Of a stretch of 42,203 nucleotides of DNA, positions 7,799 through 16,739 are shown in pieces (the stretch's first letter is position 1; every line of letters begins with the position of its first letter). This DNA is from Vicinamibacteria bacterium (GTDB lineage: Bacteria > Acidobacteriota > Vicinamibacteria > Vicinamibacterales > UBA8438), in assembly GCA_022821235.1 (NCBI GenBank), contig JAJEEA010000030.1:1-42203 (forward strand), written 5' to 3'. A program made the translations under genes and the position numbers. Below the pieces are notes generated by a model that was given only the letters and a program-made list of their open reading frames with translations, did no database searches and was not told where the DNA came from.

Positions 7799-8581
7799 TC
7801 ACTCCTCGCCGACGCCGCCCAGTTCCTCCAGGATCTCCCGATCCTCGCTGTCGAGCGCCGCCCCCTCCAACAGGTCCGGCCTGCGCGCCAGCGTCCGCCT
7901 CAACGCCTCCCGCTTCCGCCAGCGGCGTATCTCCCCGTGATGCCCCGAGAGCAGAACGTCGGGCACCGCGTGGGCGTCCAGCTCCGCCGGCCGCGTGAAG
8001 TGCGGATGGTCGAAGGGCCCGCGCACGAACGAATCGTCATCGACCGAGCGGGCGTCGCCGACCACGCCGGGGACGAACCGGGCCACCGCGTCGACCACCA
8101 CCGCCGCCGGCAGCTCTCCCCCCGTCAGCACGTAGTCGCCGATGGAGATCTCCTCGGTGGCCACCATGTCCCGCACGCGATCGTCGACCCCCTCGTAGCG
8201 GCCGCACAGCAGCACGACGTGCCGCAGCCGGCTCAACCGCAACGCCTCCCGGTGGGAGAACGGCCGCCCCTGCGGCGACATCAGCGCCACCGCGTCGGGA
8301 GCGCCGTGCCCTTCCCGGATGGCGCCCACCGCCGCGATGAACGGTTCCGCCTTCAGCACCATCCCCGGCCCCCCGCCGTAGGGCACGTCGTCGACGGTGC
8401 GGTGACGGTCGCTCGTGTAGTCGCGCAGATCGTGCACGCCGAGCCGCACGACCTCGCGCTCCAGGGCCCGCCCGAGGACGCCCCCCCCCACCATCGTCCG
8501 CATCATCCGCGGGAAGACGGTGACGATGTCGAACCTCAGCAGTGTCTCCCCCCCGGTCGCCTCACGTCGCGCCGCGGGCAC
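7799..8581 (-). CDS. trmD: tRNA (guanine-37-N1)-methyltransferase
   Basis: A SPOUT-class methyltransferase that makes m1G37 in tRNAs with G36, using S-adenosylmethionine in a trefoil knot. Family segments are [60 protein letters not shown] (knot region) and [16 protein letters not shown]. The annotated GTG at 8581 overlaps rimM by 20 bp and gives about 15 extra residues before the family core. Two in-frame CTG codons at 8542 and 8539 lie just after a G-rich Shine-Dalgarno-like run (GGGGGGGAG) and would give a more typical N-terminus. Either way it is translationally coupled to rimM. Confidence 0.95.
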   Translation of the reverse strand: MPAARREATGGETLLRFDIVTVFPRMMRTMVGGGVLGRALEREVVRLGVHDLRDYTSDRHRTVDDVPYGGGPGMVLKAEPFIAAVGAIREGHGAPDAVALMSPQGRPFSHREALRLSRLRHVVLLCGRYEGVDDRVRDMVATEEISIGDYVLTGGELPAAVVVDAVARFVPGVVGDARSVDDDSFVRGPFDHPHFTRPAELDAHAVPDVLLSGHHGEIRRWRKREALRRTLARRPDLLEGAALDSEDREILEELGGVGEE

Positions 8582-9095
8582 GACTGGAACGGTTGAGCTC
8601 GAGCAGCCCCTCCGGCGGGTCGACGACGATGACCCGCTCGCGCGGATCCACCCGCACGCAGATCGGGGCGGTCAGGGGCACCTGCACCTCGGCGGAACCG
8701 TCGTCCACGACCAGCCGGTGCGCCTCGCCGCCCCCCTCGACCGAAGCCACCACGCCCACCGTGCGTCCTGCCACCGTCTCCACGCGGCACCCGATCAGCT
8801 CGTGATGGTAGAAGGTACCGGCCGGCAGGCGCCCCAGGGACTCCGCCGGCATCCGGACATCGGCGCTCGCCAGGGCCTCGGCGCCCGACATGGTCGACAC
8901 GCCGTGAAAACCGACGATGGGCCGGCCCCGGTGGAAGCGCACGTCCCGGAGCACGAGCCGTTCGACATCCCCGCCGGGGCGGACGTAAACCGCGTTCCCG
9001 ACCCGGAACCGGTCCTCCGCGAAGTCCGTGTCGGGGTCGATGACGACCCGGCCGGCGTTCCCGTGCGGCCGGGCGATGCGGCCCACCGAGATCAT
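8562..9095 (-). CDS. rimM: Ribosome maturation factor RimM
   Basis: A 177-residue 16S rRNA-processing factor acting on 30S assembly through ribosomal protein S19. It has an N-terminal RimM domain (ISVGRIARPHGNAGRVVI, 2-19) and a C-terminal PRC-barrel domain (FYHHELIGCRVET through VPLTAPICVRVDPRERVIVV). The start is ATG 9095 because the family motif begins at once; the open frame upstream to 9302 encodes only low-complexity sequence. The usual upstream partners rpsP, the KH-domain gene and ffh are not adjacent here. Instead a Ser/Thr kinase gene lies upstream. Confidence 0.93.
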   Translation of the reverse strand: MISVGRIARPHGNAGRVVIDPDTDFAEDRFRVGNAVYVRPGGDVERLVLRDVRFHRGRPIVGFHGVSTMSGAEALASADVRMPAESLGRLPAGTFYHHELIGCRVETVAGRTVGVVASVEGGGEAHRLVVDDGSAEVQVPLTAPICVRVDPRERVIVVDPPEGLLELNRSSRARGAT

Positions 9096-9177
9096 CGCGT
9101 CCCAGTCCGGCCCGGCCACTCGTCCCTCGCCCGGAGAGCGTCGCCTACGGCTCCGCTCACCGCCCAACCAACTGCCG

Positions 9178-9208
9178 GGAGTCTGCACCGTTCTACGACG
9201 CAGACTCC
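9178..9208. terminator. Hairpin between the kinase gene and rimM
   Basis: GGAGTCTGC (9178-9186) and GCAGACTCC (9200-9208) form a perfect 9-bp stem with a 13-nt loop, and flanking CAAC/GTTG could extend it. It lies downstream of the kinase stop and upstream of rimM. No T-run follows on the minus strand, so intrinsic termination is uncertain. A related arm sequence occurs near 13053 and 23040. Confidence 0.5.
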
Positions 9209-9343
9209 TGGGTTGCAGGAAACGGCGGACGCCTTCCACCTGAGCCACCTGAGCCAGACCATCCAGATCCCACACGAGGAGCGAGACCAGACCAGGCAGC
9301 ACCGCTCGTCTCCGGGTCAGCGGCGCGCCGGCGGAGACGCGGG

Positions 9344-11275
9344 TCAGTCCGGCGAGAGCGACGACATCAACTCATCGAACCAGTTGACGACCACGTAGAT
9401 CCGGCCCGGCGGCTCGTCTTCGGCCTCCGCGGCGGCAGGAGCCAGGGTGTAGGCCAGCGTCCCGTTGTCGGACATGGTGTTGCCGGTGACGGTGTCGCCG
9501 GAGGTGTCGAAGAACAGCGGCACGGGGTCCCCCGTCGTGGCCGGCGCCTCCGGATCGACGCCGATCGCCAGCAGCGAGCCGCGGTCGCCGTAGAGCAGGT
9601 AGCCGGCCTCGAGGTAGCCGAGGCCGAGGGCCGCCTCGACGATCACCCGCACGTCGCCCGTCGCGGGCGAGTAGACGGCCACCTTCCCGTCCTCCAGGTT
9701 CACGCGGCCGTCGTCTTCGCGCACGATGGTGAAGATCAGCTCGTCGCGGCCCGGAACCGGGAGCGGCCAGAGGTGAGCATGGTCGCCTCGCTCGTCGTCG
9801 AGCCGGGTCAGAACGCGCGGCGCTCCCCCGGCCGCCGGCACCTGCATCAGCCCGCCACCCCCGTCGCCCGGCAGCACGGAGTAGACGACGGTGCCGTCCC
9901 GCAGCCACACGGCCTTGGCGTAGAGTCGCCCGTCGCCCTCGGCGATCCGGTAGGGGGTGCCTCCCTCGAGCGGGACCTGGTTGAGCGCCCATCGATCGCC
10001 GTCCCGCAACTGGAAGACGAGGCTCGCGCCATCCGGCGCAACCGCCACCGGCGCCACCGCGCCCTCGGTGCCGGGAATCGGCGCCGCTTCGAAAACGTCG
10101 AGGGCGCGGGCGTGGAGCCGCGTCCCGCCGCCGTCCTCGACACCGTAGACGACGTGGCGCCCGTCCGGCGAGACCGCGAGGGCGCCGGTGAGGGACTGGC
10201 CCGGGGCGAGGTCGATGGTGAAGCGCTGGACCGGCAGGGGCGGCGCGTCGGCGGCCGGCTTCAGCGTCCAGGCCGCGACCGCGGTCACCGCGCCGGTGAC
10301 GACGAGGGCAAGGGCGAGGCGCCATCCCGTCGCGACGCCGCGGCCGGCGGGAGCGCCGGCCGCGGCGGTGGCCGGCTCCGCGTCCGCCTCGTCCGCCTCG
10401 CCGGTCGGGTCGATCCACTGCAGCTCGCGCTTGAGGTCGCGCATCGTCTGCCAGCGGTCCTCGGGGTCCTTGGCCAGGCAGGTCCTCACCACCCGGTCGA
10501 GCCGCCGCGGGATGCCCGGCTCGATCTCCCGGAGGGGGGCGGGCGCGTCCTTCAGGATCGCGCCGATGACGCTCGCCTGGCTGTCGGCGTCGAACGGCCG
10601 CCGCCCCGACACCATCTCGTAGACGGTGGCGCCGAACGAGAAGACGTCCGACCGCGCGTCGGCCGGCTTGCCGTCGAGCTGCTCCGGCGACATGTAGTGC
10701 AGGGTGCCGAGGATGCTCCCCTCCATGGTCAGGGCGGTGTGCGTCGGCGCCGGCGTCAGCGTCCCCGGCGCCCCCGCCTCGTGCTGCTTGGCGAGGCCGA
10801 AGTCGAGCAGCCGGACCCCGGTGTCGGTGAGCATGACGTTGCTCGGCTTCAGGTCGCGGTGCACGATGCCCTGCCGGTGCGCGGTGTCGAGGGCCTCGGC
10901 AATCTCGACCGCGATGGGCAGGGCCTCGGCGACGGGGACGGGGCCGCGCTCGAGGCGCTGGGCGACGGTCTCGCCGTCGAGGAACTCCATGACGATGAAG
11001 TCCATCGGCGGCCCGCTCGACGACGGCCGCTCGCGCCCGACGTCGAAGAGCGTGCAGATGTTGGGATGGTTGATGGCGGCGACGGCGCGCGCCTTGCGCT
11101 CGAAGCGCTCGCGCTGCTCGGGACTGTCGGCGACGTGGGCGGTCAGCACCTTGACGGCGACGGTGCGGTCGAGGCGGGTGTCCGTCGCCCGGTAGACCTC
11201 GCCCATGCCGCCGGCGCCGAGGGCGCCGCCGACCTCGTAGGGACCGAGCCGGTCGCCCGGCGCCAGTGTCGGCAT
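9344..11275 (-). CDS. Transmembrane Ser/Thr protein kinase with PD40-like extracytoplasmic domain
   Basis: A 643-residue Hanks-type kinase. The kinase domain occupies about 11-285 with GALGAGGMGEVYRA (Gly loop, 17-30), VAVKVL (catalytic Lys42), HRDLKPSN (139-146), DFGLA (158-162) and YMSPEQL. A single membrane helix follows (about 318-338), then a beta-propeller-like region with repeated VSPDGRHVVYG-type blades (PD40/WD40-like). The protein ends in VVVNWFDEL, a tail I associate with kinases of this type in Acidobacteriota. Those relatives are often 850-900 residues, so the sensor here may have fewer blades. The kinase gene starts at ATG 11275. The signal it senses is unknown. Confidence 0.9.
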   Translation of the reverse strand: MPTLAPGDRLGPYEVGGALGAGGMGEVYRATDTRLDRTVAVKVLTAHVADSPEQRERFERKARAVAAINHPNICTLFDVGRERPSSSGPPMDFIVMEFLDGETVAQRLERGPVPVAEALPIAVEIAEALDTAHRQGIVHRDLKPSNVMLTDTGVRLLDFGLAKQHEAGAPGTLTPAPTHTALTMEGSILGTLHYMSPEQLDGKPADARSDVFSFGATVYEMVSGRRPFDADSQASVIGAILKDAPAPLREIEPGIPRRLDRVVRTCLAKDPEDRWQTMRDLKRELQWIDPTGEADEADAEPATAAAGAPAGRGVATGWRLALALVVTGAVTAVAAWTLKPAADAPPLPVQRFTIDLAPGQSLTGALAVSPDGRHVVYGVEDGGGTRLHARALDVFEAAPIPGTEGAVAPVAVAPDGASLVFQLRDGDRWALNQVPLEGGTPYRIAEGDGRLYAKAVWLRDGTVVYSVLPGDGGGGLMQVPAAGGAPRVLTRLDDERGDHAHLWPLPVPGRDELIFTIVREDDGRVNLEDGKVAVYSPATGDVRVIVEAALGLGYLEAGYLLYGDRGSLLAIGVDPEAPATTGDPVPLFFDTSGDTVTGNTMSDNGTLAYTLAPAAAEAEDEPPGRIYVVVNWFDELMSSLSPD

Positions 11276-11458
11276 GGCCGCGTCAGTCCAACGGCGTCGC
11301 GGGTGCGACCCTCGCCCTTCCGATGAATCGGGAGCTCGACCGACCCGCCGGGGTCCTCAAGCCCCTCCAGTGTCGGCGCGCACCCGGCCGTGTGCTCGGA
11401 GGTCTCCTCGGCGACCGCCGTGCCGCGGAACGGCGCGTAGCCGACTCGCCACCACTCC

Positions 11459-11541
11459 GCTCACTCTCGACCCCGGACGCCGGTCGCTCACCCTCGACCT
11501 CGGACGCCCGTCGCCGAGCAGCGGCAAGCGGCAAGCGGCAA
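11459..11541. repeat. 27-bp tandem repeat followed by three 7-bp repeats
   Basis: Two 27-bp copies (11459-11485 and 11486-11512) share the core GCTCAC-CTCGACC-CGGACGCC with four mismatches. They are followed by three exact GCGGCAA copies (11521-11541). The repeats lie in the 273-bp gap between the spondin-domain gene's 3' end and the kinase start. I see no gene in that gap. Confidence 0.75.
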
Positions 11542-11548
11542 GGCGACC

Positions 11549-12898
11549 TCAAGCACGGCGACAGGACCGCCGCCGGCCGCCGAGCAGGGCAAGCAAGAGG
11601 CCGAGCAGGCCGGCGCCCGCCGCCGGGAGGGCGGGAACGGGTTGAAGCGGGGTCCCCGTCGCCTCCGCCGACCAGTCGCTGTCGCCGCCGGCGTTGCTCG
11701 CGCGGACACGCACCGTGTAGGCCACGCCGTTGGTCAGCCCCGAGAGCGTCGCCGGCGGTGTCGCGACGGTCTGCTGCCGCGCGTCGGCGTACTCCTCCGA
11801 CCCGGACCGCCACTGCACCGTGTAGCGCTCCGCGCCCGGGACCGCCGCCCACGACACCTCCAGCGCCCCGTCTCCGGGAGTCACGACGGGCTGCCCGGGC
11901 CGCTCCGGCGGGGCCGGCCCCGCGTCGCGTATCGTCACCTCGACCGAGGACGGTGCGCCCGCCGCCACCGACGAGGGCAGGCGGCCCAGCGCCACCAGGA
12001 ACGTCTCATCGTCATGGTCGGCGTCGTCCACCGTCGTGACCTCACCCGTGCCGGTGGTCGAGCCGCCGTCGATGGTGATGCTCTCCAGGGGGCCGAAGTC
12101 GTCCGGCTCGGCGGTGCCCACGGTCAGCGTCAACGGGATCGTCACGTCATCCGGCAGCGCCTGCGACAGCGTCGCGGTCACCGTCACCGGGCTGCCCTCG
12201 TCGACGGGGTCGGGAGACGCCGACAGGCTCACCGTCGGCCGCGCCTCGGTCGCGGTGAGCACGAAGGTCAGCCGCGCCATGGGCTCGTTCGAGAAGGGGC
12301 CCGTGCCCCGGATGCTGGTGATGACCCCCTGCGGGTCGGTGGCGGGGTTCGAGAGCGAGAACTCGTCGCCCTCCTCGGTGCCGGCGTCGTAGGGGAACAG
12401 GTCGATCTCGACCCGCGGCTCCCATCGGTCCGACGCGTCCAGCAGCGACCGCCCGGAGATGCCGACGAACCAGTCGGGACTGGGCCCGATCATCGACAGC
12501 AGCGTGACCAGCGAATGGTCCGTGGTGACCTCGATCGAGAAGCTCGCGCTGCCCGTGCCGCCGAAGGCGACGCCCTGGCTGATGAGCGCCGCGGCGTGGG
12601 GCGAGGCTTCGAGCTCTGACCGGAACCTGCTCGTGAAGCCGGTCTCCGCCACCTCCTCGACCCCCGGCGAGGCCCGCCCGCCGCTCCGCCAGAAGGTCAC
12701 GTCGTCGTTGTGCACGGCGCCGATGAGCGTCGTGAAGTGCGCGTTCGACACGACGCCGCCCGGCGTGCTCTCGAGGGTCCAGTTGCCCTGGAACGTCACC
12801 TCGTAGGTGGCTTTCGAGGCACCGGCGTCCTGCCCCGCGGCCGGGGGCGAAAGCAAGAGAACACCGCCCGCCGCCAGCACCACGCCAAATCGCCGCAT
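11549..12898 (-). CDS. Secreted spondin-domain protein with Calx-beta-like and fibronectin type III domains and C-terminal anchor
   Basis: A 449-residue exported protein. It has a signal peptide (about 1-22, ending AAGQD), a Spondin_N-like domain (about 30-215, including YEVTFQGNW, SPDWFVGISG and PYDAGTEEGDEF), a Calx-beta-like region (about 220-320), a fibronectin type III domain (about 335-425, including SWAAVPGAERYTVQWRSG and NGVAYTVRVRASNAGGDSDW), and a C-terminal hydrophobic helix followed by GGRRRS. That tail (VPALPAAGAGLLGLLLALLG then basic residues) looks like an exosortase-type or PEP-CTERM-like sorting tail, though a clear PEP motif is missing. Spondin_N proteins are typical of animal matrix and some bacterial surfaces. 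A surface adhesion role is an inference. The start is ATG 12898, preceded by GGAGG. Confidence 0.85.
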   Translation of the reverse strand: MRRFGVVLAAGGVLLLSPPAAGQDAGASKATYEVTFQGNWTLESTPGGVVSNAHFTTLIGAVHNDDVTFWRSGGRASPGVEEVAETGFTSRFRSELEASPHAAALISQGVAFGGTGSASFSIEVTTDHSLVTLLSMIGPSPDWFVGISGRSLLDASDRWEPRVEIDLFPYDAGTEEGDEFSLSNPATDPQGVITSIRGTGPFSNEPMARLTFVLTATEARPTVSLSASPDPVDEGSPVTVTATLSQALPDDVTIPLTLTVGTAEPDDFGPLESITIDGGSTTGTGEVTTVDDADHDDETFLVALGRLPSSVAAGAPSSVEVTIRDAGPAPPERPGQPVVTPGDGALEVSWAAVPGAERYTVQWRSGSEEYADARQQTVATPPATLSGLTNGVAYTVRVRASNAGGDSDWSAEATGTPLQPVPALPAAGAGLLGLLLALLGGRRRSCRRA

Positions 12899-13192
12899 CC
12901 CGCATCCTCCAGAGCAGTACATGGTCGAAAACGTCCAATCGCCGCCTTGCGGTTCACCCCCCGCCAACGCACCCGGGCACCGGGCCGCCCCCCGCCAATC
13001 GTCTCCTTGCGACTGCGCCGGGCGCCTCGACCCTCGCGGAGCCGGCCGTTCCGGGAGTCCGCGCCGCAGAACGGCGTGGGTCGGTGGGCGCCAAGCCGAG
13101 CCGCAGGCCACGATTGGCGGCTACGGCGCACACGCCCGCGGCGGTGCCGGCGCCGACCCGCGCCGGCACCTGACGTCGGGACGGAGCCCCGG
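12899..13192. other. Intergenic region with degenerate 60-bp repeat and inverted repeat
   Basis: No gene is supported here. A degenerate direct repeat of 60-bp spacing is anchored on CCAATCG-C-CCTTGCG (copies from about 12935 and 12995). An 11-bp inverted repeat CCGCCAATCGT (12992-13002) pairs with ACGATTGGCGG (13110-13120). A short stem GCCGTTC/GAACGGC (13045-13051 with 13069-13075) encloses CGGGAGTCCGCGCCG, which resembles arms of hairpins at 9178 and 23040. Confidence 0.5.
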
Positions 13193-14155
13193 CTACTGCT
13201 GCGCCCGTTCGCGGTCGCGCGCGCGCGCCGAGACGAGCAGGTTCTCCATGCCGTAGTTGCCCTCGTGGCAGGCGTACTCGTAGAGCGGGCTGTCGGACCG
13301 CTGCATGACCACCCGCACCGACCACGGCTGCGCGAACGACGCGGCGTCGTCGACGGTGTACTCGTAGGCGAGGCGGTCGGCGTCGATCCGCGTGAACCGC
13401 TCGGTCAGCACCATGTCGGGACCCGACCCGCGGAAGCTGGTCTTGTCGGTGAAGTTCCGGGTCTCGACGACGAGGGTGTCGCCCTCCCAGCGGCCGCGCG
13501 AGTCGCCCTTCCACTGCCGCACGTGGCCGGGGAGGTGCGGCGAGCCGTCGAGGGGGACGACGCGGGCGTCGTGCACCATCTCGTTGAGGATCACGACGAC
13601 GTCGTCGGTCTGGAAGAGCTGCATGTTGTTGTTGTAGGCGCTGGGGTTCATGGGCGGGCCCGAGTTGAACCCCATGATGCAGCGCTCGAACGCCCCGCGG
13701 TCCTCGGGCCCGAACGCGTCGCGCCCGAGCAGCGTCTGCCGCCGCTCGCCCCGGGCCCGCGCCTCGTCGCTGCGCGCGGGGATCCTGCCGTCGGGCGGGT
13801 CGACCACCAGCGAGGTCCGGCGCTCCTCGCCGAGGGAGGTGCCGCGGTCGTACCAGAAGTTGTTGTAGCCGCCCGACACCGGCAGCCGGCCGTTCTCGTC
13901 GCGCCAGAGGTCGACGTTCTGCGCGTCCACCCGCTCCTGCGCGAACGCCGCCGCTTCCTCCGCGGTCAGCGTGGCCCGCCCCTCGAAGTCGTCGGGCCGC
14001 TCGAAGGGAACGGCGCTGCGGAAGTCCCAGACCCCCTGCAGGTCCCGGGTGGACATCTCCCCCTCGGCCGTCTGGCCGGCCGCCGCGGCCGTCGCCAGCA
14101 GCAAGCCGCAGGCTCCCGCTCCGATCCGCCGCGCCATCGCGTATCGCGTCGTCAT
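13193..14155 (-). CDS. Secreted protein of unknown function
   Basis: A 320-residue exported protein with a signal peptide (about 1-28, GLLLATAAAAGQ). I do not recognise a named domain. It contains LQGVWDFRSAVPFERP, NLWRDENGRLP-like and YNNFWYDRG segments, GFNSGPPMNPSAYNNNMQLF, and a C-terminal beta-rich part with GDTLVVETRNFTDKTSFRGS, ERFTRIDADRLAYEYTVDD and YEYACHEGNYGMENLL. The last parts look like the lipocalin-like secreted families that are abundant in Acidobacteriota. The two cysteines after the signal peptide could form a disulphide. Function is unknown. It is flanked by a 260-bp gap (14156-14415) in which I see no gene. Confidence 0.8.
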   Translation of the reverse strand: MTTRYAMARRIGAGACGLLLATAAAAGQTAEGEMSTRDLQGVWDFRSAVPFERPDDFEGRATLTAEEAAAFAQERVDAQNVDLWRDENGRLPVSGGYNNFWYDRGTSLGEERRTSLVVDPPDGRIPARSDEARARGERRQTLLGRDAFGPEDRGAFERCIMGFNSGPPMNPSAYNNNMQLFQTDDVVVILNEMVHDARVVPLDGSPHLPGHVRQWKGDSRGRWEGDTLVVETRNFTDKTSFRGSGPDMVLTERFTRIDADRLAYEYTVDDAASFAQPWSVRVVMQRSDSPLYEYACHEGNYGMENLLVSARARDRERAQQ

Positions 14156-14415
14156 GCTGTCCTCCTTGCGCCCGCCGAACCCGGCCGGCGCCGGTTCCGC
14201 CCTGTGCTGTCGTCGCCGCGCCGACGGCAGCGCTCGAATCCAGACTCCCGAGCCGGCGGAGCACGGCCGCGGCCGCTCCCCGCCCGGTCCAACCGGCGAT
14301 CCTGTGGCGGGAGCCCGACGCGACTCATGGCCCGGAAGACCGTCGCCCGCGGCTCACCGCCGCCCTCCGGCGCGGCCCGGCTCGGCGGGCTGCACCGTCT
14401 CCCGGGCGCGGACTT

Positions 14416-15186
14416 CTACTCCTCGTACCGATTGCTCAGCGTTCCGACCCCCTCGATGGTCACCTCGACGGTGCTGCCCGGCTTCATCGAGCCGACCCCC
14501 ACCGACGTCCCGCAGCAGATGACGTCGCCGGGGTGCAGCGTCAGGTCCTGCGAGATCGCGCTCACGATGCGGTCCGGCGGGAAGAAGAGGTCGGTGACCG
14601 GGTAGCTCTGCCGCTCCTGACCGTTGAGCACGGTGCGGATCGACAGCGACAGGGGGTCGAGGCCGGTCGCCACCGCGGGGCCGAAGACGCCGAAGGTGTC
14701 GAAGCTCTTGGCCCGGGTCCACTGCGGGAACGACGGGTCCTTCCCGAGGATGCCGACCGCGGTGACGTCGTTCACGCACGTATAGCCGAAGATGCAGGCG
14801 GCGGCACCCGCCGCGTCGACGCCGCGGCACTCGCGGCCGACGACGATGCCCAGCTCGCCCTCGAACACGACCTTGCCGTCGTAGGTGCGCGGCTTGCGAA
14901 TCGTGCCCCCGGGGCCGAGATACGAGCCGTTGGCCTTGATGAAGTAGAGGGGCTCGGCCGGCTCGCTCTGCCCCGTCTTCTCGGCCATCGCCCGCGAGTT
15001 GTTCCACAGCGCCACCATCTTGCCGGCCGGCGCCGGGGGCAGCAGCGCGACCTCGCTGGCCGGCAGGGTCGCACCGGACGCGGCCGGCCCGTCGAACATG
15101 TCGCCCGTGTGCACGGCGACGGTATCGCCGGATAGGGTGCCGAAGCCGGCCGCACCGGCGTGCTCGAACCGAATCCACAGGGCCAT
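14416..15186 (-). CDS. Fumarylacetoacetate hydrolase (FAH) family protein
   Basis: A 256-residue enzyme of the FAH superfamily. The family includes acylpyruvases, 2-oxopent-4-enoate hydratases and ring-cleavage-product isomerases. The metal-binding residues appear as Glu109 and Glu111 (VVFEGELGIVVG) and Asp140 (CVNDVTA), with the conserved Lys160 in RAKSFDTFG and the late motif LHPGDVICCGTSVGVG. No signal peptide is seen. The start is ATG 15186, preceded by AGGGAG; the open frame upstream has no family similarity. Substrate cannot be given. Its promoter may include TACAAT at 15268-15273. Confidence 0.9.
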   Translation of the reverse strand: MALWIRFEHAGAAGFGTLSGDTVAVHTGDMFDGPAASGATLPASEVALLPPAPAGKMVALWNNSRAMAEKTGQSEPAEPLYFIKANGSYLGPGGTIRKPRTYDGKVVFEGELGIVVGRECRGVDAAGAAACIFGYTCVNDVTAVGILGKDPSFPQWTRAKSFDTFGVFGPAVATGLDPLSLSIRTVLNGQERQSYPVTDLFFPPDRIVSAISQDLTLHPGDVICCGTSVGVGSMKPGSTVEVTIEGVGTLSNRYEE

Positions 15187-15267
15187 GCCGTCTCCCTCGC
15201 CGCCTCCGGTTGCGCCCGCGGGGCCGAACCCCAATCGCCGGGCCTGTCCCCGCTCGGAACCCCTCGC

Positions 15268-15273
15268 ATTGTA
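15268..15273 (-). promoter_or_regulatory. Putative -10 hexamer for the FAH-family gene
   Basis: On the minus strand the hexamer reads TACAAT, one mismatch from consensus and notable in this GC-rich DNA. It lies about 80 bp upstream of the ATG at 15186. The -35 is not evident. The rest of the gap 15187-15430 shows no gene. Confidence 0.45.
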
Positions 15274-15430
15274 CCGCGCTGCGGCGACGGCTCGACCCCG
15301 CGCGACAGGCCGCCGCCGACACCATCCGGCGGATCGTCCCCGGGGCCAGGTTCGCCGCCCGGTCTCCGGCCGGGGGAACAAGAGCTGCGGCCGCCCCGCG
15401 GGATGGACGGACTTGCCGCGGGACGGTCGA

Positions 15431-16588
15431 CTACCCGGACGGCGCCAGGGCCGGCAGCCCCTCTTCCAGCCGCTCCAGCGCGACCGTGATGTCGTCGAAC
15501 GCGGCCGCGAACGAGAACCGCAGGAAGCCCTCGGCGATCTCGCCGAAGTCGCGGCCCGGTCCCAGCGCCACCCCGGTCCGCTCGAGAATCTCGAAGGCCA
15601 GCCGCAGCGAGTCGCGCCCCAGGTGCCGGGCGTCGGCGAGCACGTAGAACGCGCCGGTGGGGGTGACGGGGACGGCGAGGCCGAGGCGGCGCACGCCGTC
15701 GACGAGCACCCGGCGGCGCCGGTCGTACTCGGCGACCATCATCCGGCGGTGCGGCTCACCCTTCTCGAGCGCGGTCAGGCCCGCCGTCTGCACGAAGTGC
15801 GACGCGGAGATGAACAGGTTCTGCTGCAGCGACACCAGGTGGCGCATCGCCGATTCCGGCGCGATGACGTAGCCGAGGCGGAAGCCGGTCATGGCGTACC
15901 GCTTCGAGAAGCCGTCGAAGACGAAGCAGCGGTCGCTCATCCCGAGCGGCGACGCGGCGACGGCGCCGTCGTAGAGCAGCCCGTCGTAGACCTCGTCGGA
16001 CAGGATCGGCACCCCCAGCCCGGCCAGCCCGCGCACCACCTCGGGGGGCTGCACCGCCCCCGTGGGGTTGGCCGGCGAGGCCAGCAGGATGCCCCGCGTG
16101 CGCGGGGTGATGGCCGCCCGCACGCGGTCGACGTCGATGACGTAGCCGTCGTCCGGCGAGGTCGGCACGAGGACCGGCCGGCCGCCGCAGGTCGCCACCA
16201 TGTTCGGGTAGCACGGGTAGTGCGGCGTGGGCAGGATGAGCTCGTCGCCGGGGTCGAGGAGCAGGCTGGCGACCATGAGGAGGGCGGGCGACGTGCCGCT
16301 GGTCACCACGATCCGGTCGGGGCTGACCGCGGTCCCGCGCCGCCGCTCGCAGTCGGCCGCGATCGCCTCGCGCAGCCGGTGGAGCCCGCGGCTGTCGGTG
16401 TAGTGGGTGTCGCCGGCGGCCACGGCGGCGACGACCGCTCCGGCCACCTCGGGCGGCGGGGGGAACCCCGGCTCCCCGACCCCGAGCTGCCGCACGTCGA
16501 GGCCGGCGCGGGCCATCTCCATGCCGCGCTCCATCACCTCCATCGCGAGGAACGGCGCGATGGACTCCATGCGGGCCGAGTAGGACAT
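15431..16588 (-). CDS. Class I/II pyridoxal-phosphate aminotransferase
   Basis: A 385-residue fold-type I PLP enzyme. The PLP lysine is Lys229 in DGFSKRYAMTGFRLGY, the cofactor-binding residues are Asn174 (SPANPTGA), Asp198 and Tyr201 (LSDEVYDGL), and Arg237 follows the lysine. The N-terminus holds the substrate-loop segment QLGVGEPGFPPP. The SKRYAMTGFRLGY block and size fit the aspartate/aromatic aminotransferase group. Amino-acid specificity cannot be read from sequence. It starts at ATG 16588 and is divergent from the rRNA/tRNA methyltransferase gene at 16740. Confidence 0.92.
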   Translation of the reverse strand: MSYSARMESIAPFLAMEVMERGMEMARAGLDVRQLGVGEPGFPPPPEVAGAVVAAVAAGDTHYTDSRGLHRLREAIAADCERRRGTAVSPDRIVVTSGTSPALLMVASLLLDPGDELILPTPHYPCYPNMVATCGGRPVLVPTSPDDGYVIDVDRVRAAITPRTRGILLASPANPTGAVQPPEVVRGLAGLGVPILSDEVYDGLLYDGAVAASPLGMSDRCFVFDGFSKRYAMTGFRLGYVIAPESAMRHLVSLQQNLFISASHFVQTAGLTALEKGEPHRRMMVAEYDRRRRVLVDGVRRLGLAVPVTPTGAFYVLADARHLGRDSLRLAFEILERTGVALGPGRDFGEIAEGFLRFSFAAAFDDITVALERLEEGLPALAPSG

Positions 16589-16727
16589 GAGCGCTCACCT
16601 CCGGACGACAGGACGGCTATCCCACGGGCTCTCGGCGCCATGCAAGACCGACCTCCGCGCCGGCGTCGGCCCCGGCGCGACATCGCCGTTTCACGAACGT
16701 GCGGGTCCGGCGCCGCCGGGGAACGGC

Positions 16728-16733
16728 TATCCT
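16728..16733 (+). promoter_or_regulatory. Putative -10 hexamer directly upstream of the TrmH-family gene
   Basis: TATCCT lies six bases upstream of the ATG at 16740, the same spacing as TATAAT before the GHMP kinase. A leaderless transcript is predicted. There is no Shine-Dalgarno sequence in the six intervening bases. Confidence 0.45.
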
Positions 16734-16739
16734 GAACCG

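Noticed and set aside
9096-9302. N-terminal extension of RimM from 9302
   Set aside because: The extension covers the hairpin and low-complexity sequence, and RimM homology starts exactly at ATG 9095.
13045-13075. Strong terminator upstream of the spondin-domain gene
   Set aside because: The stem is only 7 bp with a 17-nt loop and no T-run, so it is kept only as a note on intergenic repeats.
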